NCBI GenBank assembly: GCA_947307005.1
Contig: CAMZHY010000209.1
Location: forward strand, 1 to 6,743
DNA length: 6,743 bases
Direction of reading: 5' to 3'
DNA from: an uncultured Planctomycetaceae bacterium
GTDB taxonomy: Bacteria; Planctomycetota; Planctomycetia; Pirellulales; Thermoguttaceae
Shown here: positions 1 through 5,930 of the stretch, in pieces
How the letters are laid out: each line of letters begins with the position of its first letter
Numbering within the stretch: position 1 is the first letter of the stretch
Notes under the pieces: model-generated
What the model was told of the DNA's origin: nothing
What the model saw: only the letters and a program-made list of their open reading frames with translations
Databases searched by the model: none
Made by a program: the position numbers and the translations under genes

Positions 1-300
1 CCGATCATCTCAATCCCGAAGAAAAACCTGCGGCGGCGAACGTCGTCCGATTCTTTGACAACGGCGAGAAAGACGTCGTTAAGCTGATCTTTAGCGGGCG
101 GGACGCCGAACCCGAAGAGATTGTCTGCACGCCGGAACATCGGTTCTACGTAATTGACAGAGGCTGGATCTGCGCTAAGGACTTGCAATTGGGCGACTGC
201 TGCTTATCCGCAAACGGCGAAAGAATCGCGTTTCTTTCAAGAGAGACTCTTGAAGAAAAACAACGTGTTTACAACTTTGAAATCCAAGAAAAACATACGT
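1..300 (+). repeat. Hint-domain repeat, copy 1
   Basis: This stretch aligns without gaps to 2301-2600. I count 51 mismatches in 300 bases (about 83% identity), and identity falls sharply after about position 280. The ungapped register continues, at much lower identity, to the HN/Cys codons at 339-350 (2639-2650 in copy 2). Copy 1 probably begins left of the window. Repeats of this length are candidate substrates for homologous recombination between cassettes. Confidence 0.95.
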
Positions 301-1211
301 ATTATGTTAATTTTATTGATAAAAGTTCAATACTAGTTCATAATGAATGTTCTGCTTCTGATTTAAAAGGACTCTCGCCGGAAGTTTTTGAGTTTTATCG
401 CCAACTTTTTGGCAAAAAAGGCTTACTATTACTGAATGGCTATCTTTCTGGCGGCAATATTATTGAGGCAAAAGATTTTTGGTTTGCTTCAACGAAAAGC
501 TCTGACGGTTATTGGACAGGGGGATTATTTAATCCTACTTACAACAATCATTATCGGATTCAAATTGATCCAGACATTAACCCATTAGAGTCTTCATTAC
601 TTCTTTATGAAGAAGTTTTAAAATCGCGAACTTCAGTTTATGTGTGCAAGTATTTGGACAGTACGTACCTAACTGAGGAATTTGTTAAAAATCGACTAGG
701 ACAATTAGAAACACTAAAGGCAATAACACATGAAGCAGGTGATAATATTGAGCTCTTAGTTTCAATAGCAAATGAACCTGCCGATTGGATTTTATCATTT
801 AATGAATTTTTAGACACTGGCGATGTTAAACCTTTATTAATTTCAGGTTTACCATTAGTTTCTGGAGTGATGCTAAAGAAAATAATGGGAAAATTGGATT
901 TTCTTCGTAAGGTTAATATTGAATACGGATGCGAAGAAGTCGCGGAAAGAGTACTAAAAGCGCTGGACTCAATTGGCATTAAGGGTGAAGTTGTAAAAAT
1001 CAATATCAAACCTGGTATAAGTCGAATTCCTGGGCATACTCCTACTTTAGGTTCAGTTGCTGGAAAAACGCGTATGTGGACGTACCATATTGTCGTTATT
1101 GACCGTAATATGCAAATGGTTTATGACGTATTAACTGGACCATCAGGAATGAAATTTGACGAATATAAAAAATTATTTGATAATGCTGATATAATAGATT
1201 GGAAGTTTTAA
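1..1211 (+). CDS. Polymorphic toxin C-terminal part: pretoxin Hint domain plus papain-like toxin (5' partial)
   Basis: The frame is open from base 3 to the TAA at 1209-1211, so this is the last 402 codons of a longer gene; the TTG at 183 is not a real start. Residues 1-114 are most of a Hint (intein-like) domain: the TPEH motif is present and it ends in HN at 339-344, followed by Glu-Cys. Known pretoxin Hint domains cleave after this Asn and release the toxin. The middle (residues 115-300) holds a segment NEPADWILSFNEFL followed by a Gly/Pro-rich stretch, a type of linker seen before toxin domains. The last 95 residues resemble papain-fold toxin 2 (Tox-PL-2): Cys310 in YGCEEVAERV, His362 in YHIVV and Asp375 in VYDVLTGPSG, in the expected order and spacing for a Cys/His/Asp thiol protease or related enzyme. 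The cellular target is unknown. From about base 300 the DNA becomes AT-rich. The next gene starts one base after the stop, as expected for an immunity gene. The family call rests on motifs read by eye. Confidence 0.82.
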   Translation, partial: DHLNPEEKPAAANVVRFFDNGEKDVVKLIFSGRDAEPEEIVCTPEHRFYVIDRGWICAKDLQLGDCCLSANGERIAFLSRETLEEKQRVYNFEIQEKHTYYVNFIDKSSILVHNECSASDLKGLSPEVFEFYRQLFGKKGLLLLNGYLSGGNIIEAKDFWFASTKSSDGYWTGGLFNPTYNNHYRIQIDPDINPLESSLLLYEEVLKSRTSVYVCKYLDSTYLTEEFVKNRLGQLETLKAITHEAGDNIELLVSIANEPADWILSFNEFLDTGDVKPLLISGLPLVSGVMLKKIMGKLDFLRKVNIEYGCEEVAERVLKALDSIGIKGEVVKINIKPGISRIPGHTPTLGSVAGKTRMWTYHIVVIDRNMQMVYDVLTGPSGMKFDEYKKLFDNADIIDWKF

Positions 1212-1212
1212 T

Positions 1213-2046
1213 ATGAACATTCAAAAAACTATGTGGTTTGACGAATTAAGACTTGTTTTTTTAAATATCCTGAACAAACCTAGTTTATATGGTAATTCAA
1301 TAAGATTAGAAGGGATTATACTAGGCGAGTTGTCGTTGTTAGGATTGTTAAAAGGTTTAGAGGTTATAGATGTAATAAATTATTGGAAAGAATACTGCAA
1401 TACATTATTTAAAGGTGGAAAATATATATTAAGTGAAATACCGACTCGATATGTAATACCCAAAATCGACAAAAACAATCATGATTTGATAATAGCGCAA
1501 CAACAAACTTATGCTTGGTTGTCAATGAAATATGTTGATTATAAGGTCGCTAGTCTAAAACAGGCGTGTTCTCTGTCTCAAAAAAATGTAATTAATCATT
1601 TAAACGATAATAACATTGCGTTTTTAGAAAATGAAATTATAAAAATGATTAATTTTGAATATTTTGATGAATTACGAGCTATTCCTCTCCTTTATGGTCA
1701 TTTTTGTTCATCCACCTTGGGATGGTTGTATTATTTTCGCCAAGTTGAATTTCATCCGAGATTTGATCCCGACTCTATTTATAAAACATTTTCACAGTCA
1801 CATCATGCAATTCCTGAGTTTTATAATGATTATGGAACAGCAGATCCACGAAACAAGGAATACGAAAAAAATGTGTTTGCTTTTTATAAAAACAATGGTT
1901 CCCTTAACAACTATACTCCCCCTTTTTATTGGCCTACAAGTTTCATTGATAATAAAGTCTATAAAATAATCGAAAAGCAAATATTAACATGTTTCGTCGC
2001 CTTAGCTAATAGAATTGAACCTGATTTAGACATAGGATTAACCTGA
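1213..2046 (+). CDS. Putative immunity protein for the papain-like toxin
   Basis: This 277-residue protein is not recognised as any named family. The call of immunity protein rests on position: it starts one base after the toxin stop, on the same strand, and is likewise AT-rich. A GGAAG motif at 1201-1205 lies 7 bases before the ATG and supports this start. No signal peptide or clear membrane helix is visible, so the protein should stay in the cytoplasm, where it would bind and block the toxin. The N-terminal part is helical and Leu-rich (LEGIILGELSLLGLLKG, around residues 33-49), following a KPSLYG stretch. The C-terminal half is rich in Tyr, Phe and Asn, with many aromatic residues at 150-250 (GWLYYFRQVEF, PPFYWP). 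Its 3' end contains one copy of a 13-bp repeat shared with the start of the next module, so the last residues (EPDLDIGLT) may have been remodelled by recombination. Confidence 0.72.
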   Translation: MNIQKTMWFDELRLVFLNILNKPSLYGNSIRLEGIILGELSLLGLLKGLEVIDVINYWKEYCNTLFKGGKYILSEIPTRYVIPKIDKNNHDLIIAQQQTYAWLSMKYVDYKVASLKQACSLSQKNVINHLNDNNIAFLENEIIKMINFEYFDELRAIPLLYGHFCSSTLGWLYYFRQVEFHPRFDPDSIYKTFSQSHHAIPEFYNDYGTADPRNKEYEKNVFAFYKNNGSLNNYTPPFYWPTSFIDNKVYKIIEKQILTCFVALANRIEPDLDIGLT

Positions 2047-2052
2047 TTTAGA
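2018..2052 (+). repeat. 13-bp direct repeat at the cassette 1 / cassette 2 junction
   Basis: AACCTGATTTAGA occurs at 2018-2030 and again at 2040-2052, with a period of 22 bases and some extra similarity just upstream (agaattg/aggatt). The first copy codes for the end of the immunity protein. The second spans its stop codon and leads into the open frame of the next toxin module. This fits a short tandem duplication or a microhomology join formed when the orphan module was placed behind the immunity gene. Confidence 0.85.
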
Positions 2053-2056
2053 GCGC

Positions 2057-3424
2057 ATGCCACGTGAAGTTAAAAAACTCGGGGCTTGGGAAAATTTCTT
2101 GGACGAACCCGTCAACAATTACCAAATTTACGCGCACAACCAGGAGCGGATCAACCAGGGCGGAACCGTCGAAAACGACGTGTTCGAGAACCCGACCTTC
2201 GATTACGAAGTCTGCTTCGTCGCCGGAACCCAAATACTCATGGCGGACGGCTCGACGAAGCCGATCGAACAGATCCGCCCTGGCGACCAAGTTCTCGCCG
2301 CCGATCATCTCAAGCCCGAAGAAAAACCAACGGCGGCGAAAGTCGTTCGCTTCTTCGACAACGGCGAGAAAGAAGTCGTTAAGCTGATATTTAACGGACA
2401 GAACGCCGAGTCCGAAGAGATCATCTGCACGCCGGAACATCCGTTCTACGTAATCGGCAAAGGTTGGGTCTGCGCCAAAGACTTGCAATTTGATAACTTC
2501 TGCTTATCCGCAAACGGTGAAAAGATCGCGTTTGTCTCTAAAGAGAATCTTGACGAAAAACAATGCGTTTACAACTTCGAAGTTGAAAATCTACACACTT
2601 ATTTCGTTGGCAGCAACTCTGTAGTCTCCGTTCTTGCTCACAACTGGTGCCTTTTTGGCGAAGAATTTGTTATGCCGTGGTCGCCGGAGGCAAGTTGGGC
2701 TTTAAGTGACACGATCTCGCTTTATAGTCGTATGGGTACGCGCGCAGTCGTCGGAACTGCTTCCGGAGCAGCGGCTGGCGCTGCGACTGGCGCGGTTGTT
2801 GGGGCGGGCGTCGGCGTAGTTGCAGGCGGCGCCGGAGCTGTTCCAGGAGCGGGCGCGGGTGCGACAACGGGCGCAATAGGCGGAGGAATCTCGGGATTCA
2901 TTTCCGCCGCAATGGCTCCATCGTATGAAACGCTTGGTGAAACGGTTGTAAATTCGGGCATGAATGGCGTTGTTTCCGGCGTTACCGGAGGAGTTGCCGG
3001 TCCATTAGGAGGAACGCCGCTTTCAATTGCAAGAAATTCCTACAGCGTTGTCAGTGGAGGATATCTCGCTGTATCTACTGAAAATATCGAAGTGGTTGCC
3101 TTCTCTCAGACAAACGCTCTAATAACTGTCGGAGCTGTTTCGTCAACGTCGCCGTTCGTAATGCAGAGCCAAAGGTATAGCGACGATGATCTTTGGACTC
3201 CAAGACAAAGAGATAAATTACCTGACCATATGAAGCCGCGACATGTTTACGATAAGGGTGAAATTGATGCTATTGTTGATAAATATAGAGTAAACGAAAA
3301 ACAACGGAGACTATTTCATCAATATATAGATTACCTTAAATCAAACGGAGAATTATCCGGAGACGCCTTGTCAAGAGCCGAATTAGACGATCTCGCAAGA
3401 GAATTTTTTAGAAAGTATAAATAA
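2057..3424 (+). CDS. Orphan polymorphic toxin module: pretoxin Hint, glycine zipper, unknown C-terminal domain
   Basis: This is a 455-residue protein. Residues 1-52 look like an internal piece of a larger toxin. A complete mini-intein-like Hint domain covers 53-196: nucleophile Cys53 in VCFVAGT, T125/H128 in TPEH, and terminal H195-N196 followed by Trp-Cys, with no homing endonuclease. Such domains cleave after the Asn to free the downstream toxin. Residues 231-285 form a Gly/Ala-rich glycine zipper with repeated GxxxG spacing, which may insert into or cross a membrane. Residues 372-455 form a charged, probably all-helical domain (KLPDHMKPRHVYD, then RRLFHQYIDYL) that I do not recognise; it is the likely effector. 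No N-terminal delivery region or signal peptide is present. The frame is open only back to a stop at 2039-2041, and no clear ribosome site precedes the ATG, so the module may be silent until recombined onto the upstream gene. Alternatively it is expressed by read-through of the upstream operon. Confidence 0.8.
   Translation: MPREVKKLGAWENFLDEPVNNYQIYAHNQERINQGGTVENDVFENPTFDYEVCFVAGTQILMADGSTKPIEQIRPGDQVLAADHLKPEEKPTAAKVVRFFDNGEKEVVKLIFNGQNAESEEIICTPEHPFYVIGKGWVCAKDLQFDNFCLSANGEKIAFVSKENLDEKQCVYNFEVENLHTYFVGSNSVVSVLAHNWCLFGEEFVMPWSPEASWALSDTISLYSRMGTRAVVGTASGAAAGAATGAVVGAGVGVVAGGAGAVPGAGAGATTGAIGGGISGFISAAMAPSYETLGETVVNSGMNGVVSGVTGGVAGPLGGTPLSIARNSYSVVSGGYLAVSTENIEVVAFSQTNALITVGAVSSTSPFVMQSQRYSDDDLWTPRQRDKLPDHMKPRHVYDKGEIDAIVDKYRVNEKQRRLFHQYIDYLKSNGELSGDALSRAELDDLAREFFRKYK
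2301..2600 (+). repeat. Hint-domain repeat, copy 2
   Basis: This is the partner of the repeat at 1-300, offset by exactly 2300 bp with no gaps. Most differences near the start are single substitutions, many at third codon positions, which suggests both copies were kept under protein-level selection or exchanged sequence. Divergence rises steeply at about 2581, inside the Hint domain and before its last conserved block, so the end of the Hint domain travels with its own toxin. Confidence 0.95.
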
Positions 3425-4351
3425 ATGAGCAAAAATGTAATCAAAGAATTTCATACGTCGATTGCGTGTATGATCGACTTAAAATGTTGGAAAGCGTCGT
3501 GCGTCATATGGGGACTGCTTCATCTTTGTTTCGGAGAGGAGTACGTTCGAAATTACACAACGCCCGGAGGGAAAAATTTTACAGCTAAAAATGGCGAATG
3601 CGACGTTGTGCTTTGGTGTCCGTGGCGACTTGAGGAAACGGGAATCGTCACGTGCAGTTCTCATCCTCAATTTTCGAATAGCGTCAAGGTACTAGACCTA
3701 CTTATTGACGATCGCATTGATAAAATAGAGATTTATATACGTTGTTACGACGCAATTTTCTATTTTGCATCTGGAAAAATTCTAAGAATTTTTAGCGATC
3801 ACCTAAAAAGTTCTAAGAATTTTTCAAATTGGGAGTTTACAAACGTTATGGACGAATGTTTTTTTCTTGGCTGTGAAGACGCGATCAAAAAAGAATGTTT
3901 TTCCGGAGCGCCTTGCAACGAAACAACGATCCCCAATAAAATCAACGAACAAACAGCGCTCATAAAGGGCGAGGAAAAATTTTATAAAGACATGAATTTC
4001 ATTAAAAAACATCGTTTAAACGCTATCCTCGGATTCGTATGCGTAAAAATCGATATTTTGAGCGATGAAGAACTACTATTATCTTTAGAGAACACTGATC
4101 CGGAAACGCGCGCTAGTTCTCGTCTACTTATATCTCATTGCGCTTGGCGATTCGGTATAGACGACGCTTTTCTTTGTAGTTCAGACAGCACTAACTCAAT
4201 ACAGCAAAATGGATTGAAGATAATTCGTAACGATTTCATTGTTGACCTCCTGAACAAAAATCACGAAAACGATATCGAAGTTAAATTTTCATCGGGTGCG
4301 ACACTTCGTATTTTTAATCTACTAAATGATTTTCCTTTGTCCTTTATATAA
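3425..4351 (+). CDS. Putative immunity protein of the orphan toxin module
   Basis: This 308-residue protein is not recognised by family. The ATG follows the toxin stop directly (TAAATG), a typical toxin-immunity arrangement, with only a weak GAAAG upstream, so translation may be coupled. No signal peptide is seen. Two segments resemble each other: YFASGKILRIF at about residues 115-125 and KFSSGATLRIF near the C-terminus. The first lies in a stretch running from beta-rich DKIEIYIRCYDAIF to FSNWEF. A beta strand, a Gly turn and LRIF followed by an NW pair is a pattern I associate with small beta-sandwich immunity proteins, so this may be two related domains in tandem. About fifteen cysteines are present, many for a cytoplasmic protein. 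Immunity function is inferred from context only. GC content lies between that of the Hint DNA and that of cassette 1. Confidence 0.72.
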   Translation: MSKNVIKEFHTSIACMIDLKCWKASCVIWGLLHLCFGEEYVRNYTTPGGKNFTAKNGECDVVLWCPWRLEETGIVTCSSHPQFSNSVKVLDLLIDDRIDKIEIYIRCYDAIFYFASGKILRIFSDHLKSSKNFSNWEFTNVMDECFFLGCEDAIKKECFSGAPCNETTIPNKINEQTALIKGEEKFYKDMNFIKKHRLNAILGFVCVKIDILSDEELLLSLENTDPETRASSRLLISHCAWRFGIDDAFLCSSDSTNSIQQNGLKIIRNDFIVDLLNKNHENDIEVKFSSGATLRIFNLLNDFPLSFI

Positions 4352-4509
4352 ACACAGGCCGCGAGGTTATTTTATTAAAGGCGGTTTGATTGATTACTGC
4401 ACTTTCCCCACATTTTCAAGCGCCCATCTCTAAAAATCACGCCAGTCGGATAATTTCCTCTTGAATAACCTTGGGGTTGGCGCCGAGGATATTCCTTGAA
4501 AAAAACTCA
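4352..4509. other. Short spacer between immunity gene 2 and the insertion sequence
   Basis: I see no convincing gene, tRNA or strong terminator here. On the - strand a short open stretch runs from after a stop near 4507 to a stop near 4380, about 44 codons, with residues such as GYSRGNYPTGVIF. It has no clear start codon and could be a worn fragment of an older gene or chance. Confidence 0.4.
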
Positions 4510-4547
4510 AACCCCGATTGTGTCAATAGTTTTTCGCAAAAATAAAT
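4510..4547 (+). repeat. Left terminal inverted repeat of the IS256-family element
   Basis: It reads inward from AACCCC through AATAGTTTTTCGCAAAAA to AAAT. It matches the reverse complement of 5844-5879, with scattered mismatches and two extra T in the middle. Just inside it, CCATCGGTA (4548-4556) has a perfect inverted partner at 5820-5828. Confidence 0.75.
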
Positions 4548-4576
4548 CCATCGGTAAGTGACAGCCTGTCGATAGC

Positions 4577-5775
4577 TCAACAGCTTCTTCTGGCGTCTGG
4601 AAATTCAAGATCTCTCAGATGATCCATGTTGAGATAGCGTTTCACTCCCCAGTCAGAGGACGCTATGGCGTCTCAACCTGGCGCAAACCGGCGTCAGCGC
4701 GCTTTGACCATCGGGGAAAGCCCCTATCGCTCTGGTTCTTCGTTTGATCTCTCGGTTGGCTCGTTCCATCGTGTTATTGGTACGTATCCTCTGCCAGTGT
4801 TGCGAAGGAAAATCCATGTAAGTAAGGGTATCTTCGATCCCTTCCTCAATCTTTTTGGCCGCTGTCGGCAGCTTCATATCGCGAAGCTTCTGGATTACGC
4901 TTTGGGCTTTTTCCAGGGCTGCTTTTTTATCTTCCTGAGCATGAATGGCCTTTGGCGTCTTGCTGACTTCAGTCATCTTACCTCTGGGAGTAACTGTGAA
5001 TACGTTCCTGTAAAAATGAACCGCGCGTCGCTGGTATTTCGCTTCTGAGGACGCCTCTGGAATTGATTCCAGCATACCAAGGCTTTTATCTCCAATGATC
5101 AGACGAACTCCTGAAAGAGCACGATTTTTGAGGAATACGAAGAAGTTTTTCCAACTCTCGCGATCCTCTTTCATACCTTCGGCGGCGCCGATGATCTCTC
5201 TATATCCCTCGCTATTCACACCGATCGCAACAAGGACAGAAACGTTTTGGACTTCTCCGCCCCAGCTGCGTTTCAGGTATACGCCGTCTACATAAACGTA
5301 TGGATATTCGCTGGTTAATCGTCTTGTACGCCACTCTTCAACGTGTTCATAGGCTTTTTTGTTGAGGTTGGAGATGGTTCCTGGGGATACTTTGCCACCC
5401 CAAAGAGCTTCTGTTATATCTTCTACACGACGAACGGAAACTCCGGCGAGATACATCTCTATCAGCGCTTCCTCAACGGAACATTCACGGCGTTTATACC
5501 GCTCTATGACAGCTGTTTCGAACTGGATTCCCTTCAGCTTGGGAACGCGCGGTTTCACTTCTCCGGAAGTTGTTGTGAAGTTTCTGGCGTAACGACCGGA
5601 ACGATAGCCCTTACGATCACCTGTGCGCTCGTAACGACCGGCGCTTACCAAGTTCCAAGTTGGCCGCCTCATGATCAAGAAGCGCATTGAGGGTCTCCTC
5701 CACGCTATTTCTGACAAGTTCTTTGAGATCCTGCTTTATAAGATCCTCATTAAGATGTATAATGCCGCTGGACAT
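4577..5775 (-). pseudogene. IS256-family transposase, broken by two frameshifts
   Basis: A DDE (RNase H-fold) transposase of the mutator type. The real start is the ATG at 5775-5773, giving MSSGIIHLNEDLIKQDL, preceded by GAGG. A 7-bp tandem duplication at 5648-5661 shifts the frame between EAANL and VSAGRYERT. One extra G at 4667/4668 shifts it again after CARLRR, so the run-on ends at 4653. In the restored frame the end reads IASSDWGVKRYLNMDHL and stops with TGA at 4579-4577. Removing the 8 extra bases leaves exactly 397 codons, i.e. 396 residues, the usual size for the family. Restored residues D161 (YVDGVYLK), D227 (IIGDKSLG) and E335 (TMERANREIKRR) fit the catalytic triad, and AIGAFPDGQSAL is a family signature. 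The longest uninterrupted frame (5717-4653) keeps the triad but has a wrong N-terminus and lost C-terminus, so it is probably inactive. Confidence 0.88.
5648..5661 (-). repeat. 7-bp tandem duplication that shifts the transposase frame
   Basis: CCAAGTT is repeated twice in a row (AACTTGG twice on the coding strand). Removing one copy joins the upstream frame, ending EAANL, to the downstream frame, starting VSAGRYERT, without a gap, matching the usual family sequence. Confidence 0.9.
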
Positions 5776-5843
5776 AGTTTATAACCTCATAGGATAAGTT
5801 TTGTGTACTCGCTTAATTCTACCGATGGTTATAGGCTATGTCC
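5770..5843 (-). promoter_or_regulatory. Inverted repeat over the transposase start codon, possible translation-blocking hairpin
   Basis: GGACATAGTTTATAACC (5770-5786) and GGTTATAGGCTATGTCC (5827-5843) can pair at 15 of 17 positions around a 40-base loop. On the transposase mRNA the downstream arm covers the start codon (5775-5773) and part of the GAGG ribosome site. Transcripts entering from outside the element would carry both arms and could hide the start. In other insertion sequences such hairpins prevent transposase synthesis from neighbouring promoters; applying that here is inference. Confidence 0.6.
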
Positions 5844-5879
5844 ATTTCTTTTTGCGAAACTAATTATACGTTAGGGGTT
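5844..5879 (-). repeat. Right terminal inverted repeat of the IS256-family element
   Basis: On the - strand it reads AACCCCTAACGTATAATTAG and then TTTCGCAAAAAGAAAT, matching the left end with scattered changes. It contains TATAAT (complement of 5863-5868) pointing toward the transposase, a possible -10 element, but I see no well-spaced -35. Confidence 0.75.
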
Positions 5880-5930
5880 GCTGACATAAGTTCAACTTTT
5901 CGTCCGCACCCCCAAGTCAAAAAGAGGTAA

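Larger units (their letters stand above)
4510..5879 (-). mobile_element. IS256-family (mutator-type) insertion sequence, degenerate
   Basis: The element is bounded by imperfect terminal inverted repeats: AACCCC at 4510-4515 and GGGGTT at 5874-5879 are the matching tips. The length of 1370 bp and a single transposase gene filling most of it fit the IS256 family. I found no 8-9 bp target duplication next to the tips, so the insertion is old, or one flank has since been rearranged. The exact outer base at each end is uncertain by a few nucleotides. Confidence 0.8.

Noticed and set aside
183..1211. Separate gene starting at TTG 183
   Set aside because: The same frame is open to base 3 and continues the Hint domain, matching copy 2 residue by residue, so 183 is internal.
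2048..2488. Long open frame on the - strand over the second Hint domain
   Set aside because: It overlaps the clearly conserved Hint coding sequence on the + strand and has no recognisable motifs; it is a shadow of GC-rich codons.
2213..2644. True intein that splices a host protein
   Set aside because: No endonuclease, no conserved host-enzyme exteins, and a variable toxin-like tail plus immunity gene follow; this fits a pretoxin cleavage Hint domain instead.
4352..4400. Rho-independent terminator after immunity gene 2
   Set aside because: Only a 4-bp CCGC/GCGG pairing with a long loop and no T-tract; too weak to call.
4665..5690. Several + strand frames inside the insertion sequence
   Set aside because: They lie opposite the transposase, which has a full set of family motifs on the - strand.
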